64,000 nucleotides of DNA from Actinokineospora terrae (lineage in GTDB: Bacteria > Actinomycetota > Actinomycetes > Mycobacteriales > Pseudonocardiaceae). A model generated the notes under the pieces. It was not told the DNA's origin and did no database searches. It was given only the letters and a program-made list of their open reading frames with translations. Shown one piece after another: positions 34,989 through 43,735 of this stretch. Numbering within the stretch: position 1 is the stretch's first letter; every line of letters begins with the position of its first letter. The position numbers were made by a program, and so were the translations under genes. The stretch is taken from NCBI RefSeq assembly GCF_900111175.1, contig NZ_FOGI01000001.1, positions 482,194-546,193 of the forward strand, in the 5' to 3' direction.

Positions 34989-36287
34989 CTAACAGGACAG
35001 TTCGTCGTACAGCGCCTTGATCAGCTCGCCGTCGCTGGTGTCCGCGTCGAGCGACCAGATCATCGCCCCGGCCAGGCCCTGCTTCTCGATGTAGCGGGCC
35101 TTGCGGCGGATCTCGGTCGGGTCGTCGTAGGTCCAGAACGTGGTGCCGTCGAACAGCCAGGCGTGCCCGGCCTTCTCGTCGCGGTACACCTTGTACGCGC
35201 CGACCTTGGTCTTGAGGACCTTGTAGTCCTCACCGCCCGCCTCCCAGGTGCCGGGGGCCGGGCCGGTGGCCTTCTGGTACAGACCGTTGTTGACGTTCGC
35301 CACACCGGTCCACCCGCGACCGAAGAACGGCACGCCCAGGGTGAGCTTGTCCTTCGGCGCGCCGCGCTTGACCCACGCGTCGATGACGACCTGGCTGCTG
35401 TAGCCCGGCGCCGGGGTCGGGTCGCCCTTGGCGGTGCGCAGTGCCGACTGCTGGTTGGTGGTCGGGTCCCAGCCGCCGTGGTAGTCGTAGCCCTGCAGGT
35501 TGCCGAAGGTCAGGTAGCGCATGACCTTGGCGACCTCGAAGCCCGAGTCGATCTCCCTGGTGTTGGCCGGGAGGTAGGCGGTCAGGTCGCGCTTGCCGCG
35601 CGGCAGCCGGTCGAGCTGGGTGCGGTACTCCTTGAGCAGCGCGGTGTAGTTGACCTTGTCCTCCGGCCTGCTGATGTTGTTGGGCTCGCCCGCCTTGCTG
35701 TTGGGCCACTCCCAGTCGACGTCGATGCCGTCGAAGACGCCCGCGGCGGCGCCGGGCCCCGCGATGTCGCCCTTGATCCACTGGTTGATGCAGGACGTCA
35801 CGTGCGCCTTGCGGGACTCCGGGGTGAGCGCGGCGTTGGAGAAGTACTTCGACCCCGACCAGCCGCCGAGGGAGATGTAGACCTTCAGCTTGGGGTACTT
35901 CTTCTTCAGCTTGCGCAGCTGGTTGAGATTCCCGGACAGCGGCTGGCCCTCGACGTCGGCGACGCCGTCGACGCTCTGCTCCGCGGCGAACGGCTTCTGG
36001 TAGTCGGCCCAGGCGTCCGCGCTGACGCAGGAGCCCTTCTCGTCGAGGAAGCCGAACGCGTAGTTCAGGTGCGTCAGCCGCGCCGCCGTGCCGCTGTCGA
36101 CCAGGTTGCGGATGGTGAAGTTGCGGGCGTAGATGCCCCACTGGGTGAAGTAGCCGATCACCTTCGCGTCAGCGCCACCGTGACCGTGGTCCGGCTGGTG
36201 GGCCTGGGCGGCGGGCGCGGTGACGACCGCCGCGGCGACGGCCGCGCCGGTCAGCAGCGCCGCGGTGCGCCATTTTCTCGCGGACAT
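34989..36287 (-). CDS. secreted GH18 chitinase
   Basis: A 432-residue glycosyl hydrolase family 18 enzyme with a Sec signal peptide (RKWRTAALLTGAAVAAAVV, cleavage likely after AAQAH). Substrate strand KVYISLGGWSGS and the catalytic DGIDVDWEWP (DxxDxDxE complete, Glu as acid) are intact; near the C-terminus GAMIWSLDADTSDGELIKAL is conserved. No carbohydrate-binding module is attached. It should release chitooligosaccharides outside the cell. A DasR-type operator upstream implies control by amino-sugar metabolites. GAGGAGAACC precedes the ATG. Confidence 0.95.
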   Translation of the reverse strand: MSARKWRTAALLTGAAVAAAVVTAPAAQAHQPDHGHGGADAKVIGYFTQWGIYARNFTIRNLVDSGTAARLTHLNYAFGFLDEKGSCVSADAWADYQKPFAAEQSVDGVADVEGQPLSGNLNQLRKLKKKYPKLKVYISLGGWSGSKYFSNAALTPESRKAHVTSCINQWIKGDIAGPGAAAGVFDGIDVDWEWPNSKAGEPNNISRPEDKVNYTALLKEYRTQLDRLPRGKRDLTAYLPANTREIDSGFEVAKVMRYLTFGNLQGYDYHGGWDPTTNQQSALRTAKGDPTPAPGYSSQVVIDAWVKRGAPKDKLTLGVPFFGRGWTGVANVNNGLYQKATGPAPGTWEAGGEDYKVLKTKVGAYKVYRDEKAGHAWLFDGTTFWTYDDPTEIRRKARYIEKQGLAGAMIWSLDADTSDGELIKALYDELSC

Positions 36288-36323
36288 GGTTCTCCTCGCT
36301 CATCAGGCGGCAGGGATCCGCCC

Positions 36324-36360
36324 TTTGGTCTGGACCAAACTAGGGCGGAGGTCTAAACCA
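36324..36360 (-). promoter_or_regulatory. DasR-type (dre) operators before the chitinase gene
   Basis: TTTGGTCTGGACCAAA at 36324-36339 is a near-perfect palindrome matching the dre consensus (TGGTCTAGACCA). A second, weaker site AGGTCTAAACCA lies at 36349-36360. They lie 37-73 bases upstream of the start codon, consistent with repression of chitinase by a DasR-like GntR regulator. Confidence 0.75.
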
Positions 36361-36402
36361 CCGCTTCCACCGAACGGCGCAATTCGGGCGCGCTCCCACG
36401 AT

Positions 36403-36413
36403 CCACAGTGGAC
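36403..36413. repeat. copy 5 of the TCCACWGTGGA palindrome
   Basis: TCCACAGTGGA, the only intergenic exact copy, between the divergent chitinase and membrane-protein genes. Confidence 0.8.
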
Positions 36414-36489
36414 CATGGGGGACTTCTCAGGGTTCGCCTACCCCATCGGGGGGACGAGCCGGACCCGGGGCCGACCTACCGTCATCGCC

Positions 36490-37446
36490 ATGGGTCGCAG
36501 GGGATCGAGCGGGGGAGCCGTGGGGACGTTGGCGGGGCGGGTGGCCGGGATGGCCAGACAGGTGTGGGCGGCGGTGCGGCCGGTCGGTGGCGCGCAGGTG
36601 TTCCTGTGGTGGTGCGGCACGCTGCTGCTGGTCTCCGCGGCGGTGCACGGTGTGGTGGCATTGGTCGACGGTGGACCGTGGCTGGGTTCGGTGACCTGGC
36701 GCAAGCCGGTGGTGTTCGGCGCGTCGTTCGGGTTGGTCACCTGGTCGGCGGTGTGGGTCATGCGGCAGCTGGGCAGGCGGTGGTTCGGCTGGCCGTTCGC
36801 GCTGGTGTTCGGCGGGTCCTCGCTGGTGGAGGTCGCGCTGATCACCATGCAGAAGTGGCGGGGTGTGCCGTCGCACTTCAACTCCGGCACCCCGTTCGAC
36901 GAGGGCGTGTTCAGCGCCATGGGGATGACGGTACTGCTGGTCGCCATGGCGACGGGGTTCCTGCTGGTGTGGGCGCTGGTGGACTTCCGGGGCGCCGCCG
37001 TGGCCCGCGTCGCCGCTGTCGGGGGCCTGCTCGCACTGGCCGTCGCCGGCTACATCGGCACGGACCTGATCGGCGAGGGCGACAAGATCTACGCGGCCAC
37101 CGGGCACGTCCCGGAGGACCTGGTGTTCGGCGCGGCGGGCAGCGCGAAGCTCGCGCACGCCATCGGCATCCACGGCATCCAGGTGCTCATCGTGCCGGCG
37201 GTCCTGCTGGAGGGCACCGCCCTCGCGACAAGGGCGCGCTTGTGGACGATGCTGGTGGCGACCGCGGGGTACGCGGCGGTGTTCGCCGCGGTCACGGTGA
37301 CCGCCTACGCGGGTCGCGCCTGGACGGACCCGACCCTGCCGGTCGCGGTACTGGGCCTGGTCGGCGTCGTGGGCGTGGGTGTGGGCTTCTGGCAGGCCCT
37401 GGTGACGAGGGAAGTGGCTGATGAGCGTTGCGCGGTGGCTGTCTGA
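36490..37446 (+). CDS. multi-pass membrane protein of unknown function
   Basis: A 318-residue protein with about eight hydrophobic helices. Conserved-looking polar stretches are WLGSVTWRKPVVFGASFG, QKWRGVPSHFNSGTPFDEGVF and KLAHAIGIHGIQVL. I do not recognise a named family. A TACCGT -10 lies seven bases before the ATG, suggesting a leaderless start. Its 3' end overlaps the histidine kinase by 26 bases, so it may be a sensor partner or the target of the two-component system. A later Met could be the real start. Confidence 0.7.
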   Translation: MGRRGSSGGAVGTLAGRVAGMARQVWAAVRPVGGAQVFLWWCGTLLLVSAAVHGVVALVDGGPWLGSVTWRKPVVFGASFGLVTWSAVWVMRQLGRRWFGWPFALVFGGSSLVEVALITMQKWRGVPSHFNSGTPFDEGVFSAMGMTVLLVAMATGFLLVWALVDFRGAAVARVAAVGGLLALAVAGYIGTDLIGEGDKIYAATGHVPEDLVFGAAGSAKLAHAIGIHGIQVLIVPAVLLEGTALATRARLWTMLVATAGYAAVFAAVTVTAYAGRAWTDPTLPVAVLGLVGVVGVGVGFWQALVTREVADERCAVAV

Positions 37447-38446
37447 GCGGCGGTGGCTGTTCTTCGACGTCCTGCTCGGCGTCGTGGCGTTCGTCGCCGT
37501 CGCCCAGACCGGTCGCGGTCCCCTCTGGATCGCGGCCGGGGTGGGCGTGGGCCTGGCCATGCGCACCCGCGCGCCGTTGGCCGGGTACCTGCTGGGGACG
37601 GCCGTGCTGATGACGGGCGGCCTGCTCGGCTTCACCGACGTGGTCAGCCCGTACGCCAACGTGATCGGCATCCACGCGCTCGGCACCCACCCCTCGGCGC
37701 GGCGCTCGCTGTGCGGCCCGGTCCTGGTGGTGCCCGGGGTGCTCGCCTACTACTCACAGGAGGCGGCGTCCACCGCGGCCATCGCCGGGACGGTCTTCTT
37801 CTGGCTGCTCGCCTGGGCCGTCGGGTTCGCCACGGCCAGGGCGAGGGAGCGCTCTGAGCTGGTCAACCGCGCGGCGGTCGCGGAGGAGCGGACGAGGATG
37901 GCGCGCGAGTTGCACGACCTGGTGGGGCACACGGTGAACGTGATGCTGGTGCAGGCCGGGGCGAGCCGGGTGGTGCTCGACTCCGACCCGGCCAAGGCGA
38001 AGGAGCTGCTGACCGCTGTGGAACGCACCGGGCGCGAGGCGCTCGACGAACTGGACCGCGTGCTCTGCGCGCTGCGCCCGGACGACCCGGACCTGACCAG
38101 GCTGGCGTCGCGGATGACCGAGGCGGGTATGGCGGTCGACCTGCGGGTGGAGGCGGGCGGGCTGTCGGGTCCGCTCGAGCTCGCGGTGTACCGGATCGTG
38201 CAGGAAGCGCTGACGAACGCGATGACCCACGGCAAGGCGCGGTCGGCATCGGTGTCCGTGGTGTCCTCGGCGGAGGGGGTGGAGGTCGAGGTGGCCGACA
38301 GGGGTCGTGGTCCGCGCCCGGGGTACCGGGTCGGCCGGGGGCTGACCGGGATCACTGAACGGGCCGAGGTGCTCGGCGGGTCCGTGGTGCACGGGGGAGG
38401 TGACGGGGGCGGGTTCCGGCTGCGGGTCGTGCTCCCGCTGGCGTGA
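37421..38446 (+). CDS. NarL-type sensor histidine kinase
   Basis: A 341-residue membrane sensor kinase. Several hydrophobic helices fill residues 12-140. The HisKA_3 phospho-acceptor is in MARELHDLVGHTVNVMLVQAG (His of ELHD), and the ATPase part has YRIVQEALTNAMTHGKA (N box) and GRGLTGITERAEVLGG (G box). It lacks any extracellular sensing domain, so membrane or intramembrane cues are likely. It is followed by its response regulator with a four-base overlap. Confidence 0.92.
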   Translation: MSVARWLSERRWLFFDVLLGVVAFVAVAQTGRGPLWIAAGVGVGLAMRTRAPLAGYLLGTAVLMTGGLLGFTDVVSPYANVIGIHALGTHPSARRSLCGPVLVVPGVLAYYSQEAASTAAIAGTVFFWLLAWAVGFATARARERSELVNRAAVAEERTRMARELHDLVGHTVNVMLVQAGASRVVLDSDPAKAKELLTAVERTGREALDELDRVLCALRPDDPDLTRLASRMTEAGMAVDLRVEAGGLSGPLELAVYRIVQEALTNAMTHGKARSASVSVVSSAEGVEVEVADRGRGPRPGYRVGRGLTGITERAEVLGGSVVHGGGDGGGFRLRVVLPLA

Positions 38447-39093
38447 TCCGGGTGGTGCTCGCCGACGACGACCCGCTGCTGCTGGCGGGCGTGAAGGTCG
38501 TCCTCGGCACCGCGGGCGACATCGAGGTGGTCGGCGACGCGTGCGACGGGCTGGTCGCGGTGGCCACCGCCGCGCAGCTGCGCCCGGACGTGCTGCTGAT
38601 GGACGTGCGGATGCCCGGGGTGGACGGGGTCGAGGCGACCAAGCGGGTGCTGGCGGCGTGCCCGTCGGTCGCGGTGCTGGTGCTGACCACGTTCCGCCAC
38701 GACGAGTACGTGTGGGGCGCGCTGCGGGCCGGGGCGCGCGGGTTCCTGCTCAAGCGGGCCTCCCCGGAACGGCTGATCGACGCGGTGCGCACCGTCGCCG
38801 CGGGGGAGAGCGTGCTCGACCCGGCCGTGACCGGCGACCTGGTGGACCGGTTCGTCCGGCAGCTGCCCGCGCCGGTCACCGACCCGCGGCTGGCCCGGCT
38901 GACCGACCGAGAGACCCAGGTGCTTCGGCTCATCGCGCTGGGCAACACCAACGCCGAGATCGCCGAGTCGCTGGTGATCGCGGAGTCGACGGCCAAGACG
39001 CACGTCAAGCGGGTGCTGGCCAAGATCGGGGTCCGGGACCGGGCGCAGGCCGTGGTGGTCGCCTACCGGACCGGGCTGGTCACGCCGGGGTGA
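38443..39093 (+). CDS. NarL/LuxR-family response regulator
   Basis: A 216-residue response regulator. The receiver domain has VLADDDPLLLAGVK (acidic pocket), phospho-Asp in VLLMDVRMPG and Lys in GFLLKRASPE. The C-terminal LuxR-type helix-turn-helix reads LTDRETQVLRLIALGNTNAEIAESLVIAESTAKTHVKRVLAKIGVRDRAQAVV. GTG start coupled to the kinase. Its target may include the membrane-protein gene that heads the operon. Confidence 0.93.
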   Translation: MIRVVLADDDPLLLAGVKVVLGTAGDIEVVGDACDGLVAVATAAQLRPDVLLMDVRMPGVDGVEATKRVLAACPSVAVLVLTTFRHDEYVWGALRAGARGFLLKRASPERLIDAVRTVAAGESVLDPAVTGDLVDRFVRQLPAPVTDPRLARLTDRETQVLRLIALGNTNAEIAESLVIAESTAKTHVKRVLAKIGVRDRAQAVVVAYRTGLVTPG

Positions 39094-40030
39094 GCGCGTA
39101 GCGGTCCAGGGTCTGCTGCTTGAGCCGGGAGAACTCGGCGCTGCCGGTGTGCCCGGAGTCCTCGACGACGACCAGCTCCGCGTCCGGCCAGGCCCGCGCC
39201 AACGACCACGCGACCTCGACCGGCCCGCCGATGTCGTGGCGCCCGTGCAGGATCGTGCCCGGGATCCCGGCCAACCGGTGGGCGTCGCGCAGCAGCTGCC
39301 CGTCCTCCAGCCAGGCGTCGTGCGACCAGTAGTGGGTCACCAGCCGCACCATGGTGTGCATCGCCGCGGTCGGCCTGCCGCCGTAGGGCGCCGTGTGCCC
39401 GTTGGGTTCCAGGGACACGACGGTGTCCTCCCAGGCAGTCCAGTCCCGGGCCGCCTTGTCGCGCACGGCCGGGTCGGGGTGCGCCATCAGGGCGTTGTAC
39501 GCGGCGATCACGTTGTCCGCGCCCGCCACCCCGGCCCGGAACCGCTCCAGGGCCTCGGGGAAGAACCGCCCGACCCCGTTGGTGATCCAGTCGTGGTCGG
39601 CGTGCCGGGACAGGGTCGCGGCACTGATGACGATCTCGGTGACGCGGTCGGGGTGCTTCTGCGCGTAAGCCAGGACCAGGGTGGATCCCCACGAGCCACC
39701 GGAGATCAACCACCGCTCGACCCCCAGGTGCTCCCTGAGCAACTCCATATCCGCGACCAGGTGGTGCGTCGTGTTGTGCGCCAACCCCGTCGCCGGATCC
39801 CCGGCGTTCGGGACGCTCCTGCCGCACCCCCGCTGGTCGAACAGGACAACCCGGTACCGCTCAGGATCGAAGTACTCCCGACTCCCGCGATTGCTCCCCG
39901 ACCCCGGACCACCGTGAACGATCAGAGCCGGCTTGCCGTTGGGATTCCCCGACTCCTCCCAGTAGACCTGGTTGCCTTGGCCGACATCGAGCAGACCGTG
40001 CGCGCGGGGATCGCCGTGTGAGTAAGACAC
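39080..40030 (-). CDS. pip: proline iminopeptidase
   Basis: A 316-residue alpha/beta hydrolase of peptidase family S33. The HGGPG oxyanion motif (LIVHGGPGSGSN), FDQRGCGRSVPN, the nucleophile in ISGGSWGSTLVLAYAQ, and the catalytic Asp and His in GRHDIGGP and EDSGHTG are all present. It removes N-terminal proline from peptides. The GTG at 40030 is six bases after a TACATT -10 element, so the transcript is probably leaderless. Its 3' end overlaps the response regulator end by 14 bases on the opposite strand. Confidence 0.93.
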   Translation of the reverse strand: MSYSHGDPRAHGLLDVGQGNQVYWEESGNPNGKPALIVHGGPGSGSNRGSREYFDPERYRVVLFDQRGCGRSVPNAGDPATGLAHNTTHHLVADMELLREHLGVERWLISGGSWGSTLVLAYAQKHPDRVTEIVISAATLSRHADHDWITNGVGRFFPEALERFRAGVAGADNVIAAYNALMAHPDPAVRDKAARDWTAWEDTVVSLEPNGHTAPYGGRPTAAMHTMVRLVTHYWSHDAWLEDGQLLRDAHRLAGIPGTILHGRHDIGGPVEVAWSLARAWPDAELVVVEDSGHTGSAEFSRLKQQTLDRYALTPA

Positions 40031-40041
40031 CCGAGCAATGT

Positions 40042-40053
40042 AACAGCGCTGTT
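40042..40053 (-). promoter_or_regulatory. palindromic operator at the pip promoter
   Basis: AACAGCGCTGTT is a perfect 12-base palindrome touching the -10 element TACATT (40042-40037, minus strand). It looks like a site for a dimeric repressor; the regulator is not known. Confidence 0.45.
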
Positions 40054-40077
40054 GTATCGATGGCGACAGGTCGAGGG

Positions 40078-40608
40078 TTAGGCGAGGGTTGAGCCTTCTA
40101 GGGCCAGGAGGAGTTGCTTGGCCGGGAGGCCGCCGCCGTAGCCGACTAGGGCGCCGGTGGAGCCGATTACCCGGTGGCAGGGGATGACGATGGAGATGGG
40201 GTTGCGGCCGTTGGCCATGCCGACTGCTCGGGAGGCGGCGGGGGTTCGGCCGAGTTGGTGGGCGAGTTGGCCGTAGGTGGTGGTGTGGCCCCAGGGGATG
40301 GTGGTGAGGGCGGCCCACACCTGGCGTTGGAACGGGGTGCCGCGGGGGGCCAGTGGAAGGTCGAACTCCTGGAGCTCACCGGCGAAGTAGGCCGCCAGTT
40401 GGGCCTTCACCTCGGCGAACGGCGCCGCGTCGGACAGCCAGTCCGCGCCGATCCCGGCGAAGTGGCGGTGGCCGACGCCCATGTAGAGGCCGGTGAGGGA
40501 GGTGCCGTCGCCGGTGAGGAGGAGTTCGCCGACCGGGGTGTCGACGAAGGTGTAGCGGGTGGGGCCGTCCAGCGCCTCGGCGAGCGTCGTCGGGTCGAGC
40601 AAGAGCAC
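40078..40608 (-). CDS. ogt: O6-methylguanine-DNA methyltransferase
   Basis: A 176-residue suicide repair protein. The acceptor motif is [11 protein letters not shown] with the Cys of PCHR, preceded by [42 protein letters not shown] (helix-turn-helix and Arg finger). It transfers the alkyl group from guanine O6 to itself. It lies 48 bases downstream of the AdaA-AlkA fusion gene on the same strand, forming an alkylation-repair operon. Confidence 0.95.
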   Translation of the reverse strand: MLLLDPTTLAEALDGPTRYTFVDTPVGELLLTGDGTSLTGLYMGVGHRHFAGIGADWLSDAAPFAEVKAQLAAYFAGELQEFDLPLAPRGTPFQRQVWAALTTIPWGHTTTYGQLAHQLGRTPAASRAVGMANGRNPISIVIPCHRVIGSTGALVGYGGGLPAKQLLLALEGSTLA

Positions 40609-40656
40609 GGTTCTCCTTGGTTCGGGGACGGAAAGCGTCCCAGTCGGTGCCGCGGG

Positions 40657-42117
40657 TCAGGTGGGGAGGTGGTTGATCGGGTGGTTTCCGGTCGCCCACA
40701 GGTACTGCACGGCGTAAGAGCGCCACGGACGCCAGGCAGCGGAGTGGGCGATGAGTGCGGCAGGAGCGCTAGGTAGACCTAACTCCTTCGCCGCTGCCCT
40801 AATGCCTAGGTCGCTGGCGACGAATGCGTCCGGGTCGCCTAGAGCGCGCATCGCGATGGTCTCCACTGTCCACGGTCCGATGCCCGGTAGTGCCGCCAGG
40901 TCCTCCCGCGCCGCACGCCAGTCACCGCCGGGGGACAGGTCGATCCGGGGCAACGCGGCCACCAGGCCCAGCAGGGTCGCCCGCCGGGACCGGGGGAACG
41001 CCAGCGTCTCCGGGTCGATCTCCGCCAACGCCGCCGTGTCGGGGAACAGGTGCGTGAGGCCGCCGCCAGGGTCGGCGATCGGCTCGCCGTGCGCCAGCAC
41101 CAGGCGGGCGGCGTGGGTGCGGGCGGCCTGCGTGGACACCTGTTGCCCGAGCACCGCGCGCACCGCCATCTCGTCGCCGTCGACCGTGCGCGGGACCCGC
41201 CTGCCCGGGGTGCGGCGGACCAGCGGCGCCAGCAGCGGGTCGGCGGCGAGCAGGTCGTCGACGGCCACCGGGTCCGCGTCCAGGTCGAGCAGGCGCCTGC
41301 ACCGGCTGATCGCCACCGGCACGTCGCGCAGGTCGGTCAGCGCCAGGTCGCAGCGCACGTGGTCGGCCTGCGGGCGCAGGCTCACCACCCCCGGCCCGTT
41401 CGGCAGCCGCATGCTCCGCCGGTACGCCCCCGCCCGCCACTCCTCGACACCGGGCACCGCGGTCGCGGCGAGGTGGCCGAACACGTTGCTCGGGCTGAAC
41501 GGCGCCCGGAACGGCAGCCGCACGGTCAACCCGCCCGACACCGGACGCGCCTGCGCGCCTGCCCGCCTGCGCAGGTCGGTCGGCGAGAGCGCGAACACCT
41601 CGCGCACGGTGTCGTTGAACGTCCGGATGCTGCCGAACCCCGAGGCCATCGCCACCTCGGTCATCGCGAGCCCGCTGGTCTCGATCAGCACCCGCGCCGT
41701 CTGCGCCCGCCGCGCCCTGGCCAGCGCCAACGGCCCCGCGCCCAGTTCGGCGCGCAGCTGCCGCTCCACCTGCCGGACGCTGTAGCCCAGCCGCGCGGCC
41801 AGCGCGGGCACCCCGCCGGTGTCGACGACGCCGTCGGCGATCAGCCGCATCGCCCTGCCGACCAGGTCGGCCCGCTCGTTCCACTGCGGGGACCCGGGCG
41901 AGGCGTCGGGCAGGCACCGCTTGCACGCCCGGAACCCGGCCTGCTGCGCGGCGGCCGCGCTCGGGTAGAAGCGCATGTTGCGGGCCTTGGGCGGCAGCAC
42001 GGGGCAGCTGGGCCTGCAGTAGATCCCGGTGGTGAGCACGGCGGTGAAGAACCACCCGTCGAACCGCGCGTCCCGCGACTGCACGGCGCGGACGCACCGC
42101 TCGGTGTCGGAGTGCAT
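40657..42117 (-). CDS. alkA: AdaA-AlkA fusion: methyl sensor/regulator and DNA glycosylase
   Basis: A 486-residue three-part protein. Residues 1-75 are the Ada zinc-binding methylphosphotriester acceptor with four Cys (YCRPSCPVLP and ACKRC). Residues 80-185 are an AraC helix-turn-helix pair. Residues 200-486 are an AlkA 3-methyladenine glycosylase with VRAVLGQQVSTQAARTHAARL and the helix-hairpin-helix LPGIGPWTVETIAMRALGDPDAF ending in the catalytic Asp. Methylation of the N-terminal Cys should activate its own promoter and ogt downstream. This fusion is well known in actinomycetes. Confidence 0.93.
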   Translation of the reverse strand: MHSDTERCVRAVQSRDARFDGWFFTAVLTTGIYCRPSCPVLPPKARNMRFYPSAAAAQQAGFRACKRCLPDASPGSPQWNERADLVGRAMRLIADGVVDTGGVPALAARLGYSVRQVERQLRAELGAGPLALARARRAQTARVLIETSGLAMTEVAMASGFGSIRTFNDTVREVFALSPTDLRRRAGAQARPVSGGLTVRLPFRAPFSPSNVFGHLAATAVPGVEEWRAGAYRRSMRLPNGPGVVSLRPQADHVRCDLALTDLRDVPVAISRCRRLLDLDADPVAVDDLLAADPLLAPLVRRTPGRRVPRTVDGDEMAVRAVLGQQVSTQAARTHAARLVLAHGEPIADPGGGLTHLFPDTAALAEIDPETLAFPRSRRATLLGLVAALPRIDLSPGGDWRAAREDLAALPGIGPWTVETIAMRALGDPDAFVASDLGIRAAAKELGLPSAPAALIAHSAAWRPWRSYAVQYLWATGNHPINHLPT

Positions 42118-42416
42118 GACCCCAGCATCTCGGGTTCCGCGCGCCGACTCCAGCGGGAAAACGACATCACGCTCGGCGGGGTTGCGCCGCCCGGGTGGTG
42201 TACCGACCGGAAAACCCCGTTCGGCCCAGCGCCGCCGCCTTTTCGACTACCGAACGTGCGGGATTTCGGCCCGTTCTTGGAATTCCCCAGCGGCCATTGT
42301 CGGTGGTGCACTGGAAACGCCGGAGCGGCGTGTCGCTGGATCGTGTCGTGAGTCGCGGGAATGGGTAACGGGGTCCTGACCGACCGCGATGCCCGGCTCG
42401 AACGGGAGGAGACGCG
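42118..42416. other. intergenic region before the radical SAM cluster
   Basis: The 299 bases between the divergent AdaA-AlkA and radical SAM genes are lower in GC, with AT-rich runs near 42157-42165 and 42255-42295. Short reading frames exist, but none has a good ribosome site or looks like a leader peptide. GGGAGGA at 42404-42410 is the radical SAM ribosome site. Confidence 0.5.
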
Positions 42417-43724
42417 GTGGGCGGGCAACAGGTGCTGCTGGTGCACCCGGGGATCTACGACGACGGCAATCCACTCGCGTTCCCGCCGTGGGGCGCGCTC
42501 ACCGTCGGGCACGCACTGCGGGCGGCCGGCCACGACGTGGCGGTGCTCGACCTCAACGGCGCGGACCTGGCGGCCAGCCTGGACGCGGCGCTGGCGGAGT
42601 CGAGTCCGGCGGTCGTGGGCGTGACCGCCAAGCAGGGGGTCGGGGCGCGCCGGTTCCGGGCCGTCGTCGACCACCTCGCCGCGGTCGCCCCCGGGCTGCC
42701 CGTGGTGGCCGGTGGGCCGCTGGTCAGCACGTTCCCCGACCCGGACGCGCTGATCTGGCGCGGTGTGCACACCCTGGTGCTCGGCGACGGCGAGCAGGCG
42801 ATGGTGGCCTGGCTGGACTCCCGGCCGCGCCGCGGCGGGCTGGTGCACGGGGTCGAGCCGCCGGACCTGGACGCGGTCGGCGTGCCGTCGTGGTGGTCGG
42901 GCCTGCCCGACTACGTGCACCCCGCGCGCAGTTGGCCGAACATGGCCGTCCCGGGTATCCACGTCGCTTCCGCGCGCGGTTGCACGCGCCGCTGCACATT
43001 CTGCTACCTCAACGCCCAGTACCCGCACGCGCGGTTCCGCTACGTCACCGCCGGGAAACTGCACGAGGACCTCGCGGAACTGAACTCGGTCACCGGGGCG
43101 CGCGGATTCTACTTCGTCGACGACTGTTTCATCGACACCAGACAACGGCGGGTACGCGACTTCTGCGCTCGCGCGATCGCCGATGGCAGCCCATTCCGTT
43201 ACGGGTGCGATGTCCAGTTGTCGGATCTCGACCGCTATCCGGACCTGCTCGCCCTGATGCACCGCGCCGGGTTCCGCGCGCTCTACGTCGGGGTGGAGTC
43301 GGCCTCGGCGGAGACCCGCGGGCGGCTGGCCAAGGGCACGCTGCGCGGCGGGGTCGCCGACGTGCTCAACCGGGCCATCGACCTGGGCTACGTCATCCGG
43401 GCCTCGATCGGCATCGGCTGGCCGGGGGAGGGGCGGGCCGACGCCGAGGCGACGCTGGACCTCATCGACTCCGTGCCCCGCCTCGCCTTCGACGCCTACC
43501 GCTACTACCCGCTGCCGCACACCCCGCTCGGCGAGCGCTCGCACTGGGCGTCGGCCAGGGCGCGGTTGACCCCGGAGGCCCTGTCGGACACGGCGTTCCA
43601 GGACTACTCCGACCACAACGACAACCACTCCGCGATCCCCACGCGCGACTACGACGCGCTGTGGTCCCAGCTGCGCATGCGCGAGGACGAGCGGCTCGCC
43701 GCCTACTTCGCCACCGAGCACTGA
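42417..43724 (+). CDS. radical SAM enzyme with B12-binding-like domain
   Basis: A 435-residue enzyme. Residues 1-150 form a cobalamin-binding-like Rossmann domain (VLLVHPGIYDDGN, WGALTVGHALRAAGHDVAVLDLN) without the DxHxxG ligand loop, as in many class B family members. The radical SAM cluster motif is CTRRCTFC near residue 188, followed by FYFVDDCFID, LYVGVESASAETRGRLAKG and SIGIGWPGEG. It could methylate or rearrange an unactivated carbon. GTG start after a strong GGGAGGA. It heads a three-gene unit with an ATP-grasp/decarboxylase fusion and a small Cys protein, so its product is probably a modified amino acid or peptide. Confidence 0.88.
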   Translation: MGGQQVLLVHPGIYDDGNPLAFPPWGALTVGHALRAAGHDVAVLDLNGADLAASLDAALAESSPAVVGVTAKQGVGARRFRAVVDHLAAVAPGLPVVAGGPLVSTFPDPDALIWRGVHTLVLGDGEQAMVAWLDSRPRRGGLVHGVEPPDLDAVGVPSWWSGLPDYVHPARSWPNMAVPGIHVASARGCTRRCTFCYLNAQYPHARFRYVTAGKLHEDLAELNSVTGARGFYFVDDCFIDTRQRRVRDFCARAIADGSPFRYGCDVQLSDLDRYPDLLALMHRAGFRALYVGVESASAETRGRLAKGTLRGGVADVLNRAIDLGYVIRASIGIGWPGEGRADAEATLDLIDSVPRLAFDAYRYYPLPHTPLGERSHWASARARLTPEALSDTAFQDYSDHNDNHSAIPTRDYDALWSQLRMREDERLAAYFATEH

Positions 43725-43735
43725 AGGGGGCACCG

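Noticed and set aside
42306..42380. Short frames upstream of the radical SAM gene that might encode a precursor peptide
   Set aside because: No ribosome site, no leader-like sequence and no conserved core; they overlap or end just before the strong radical SAM ribosome site.
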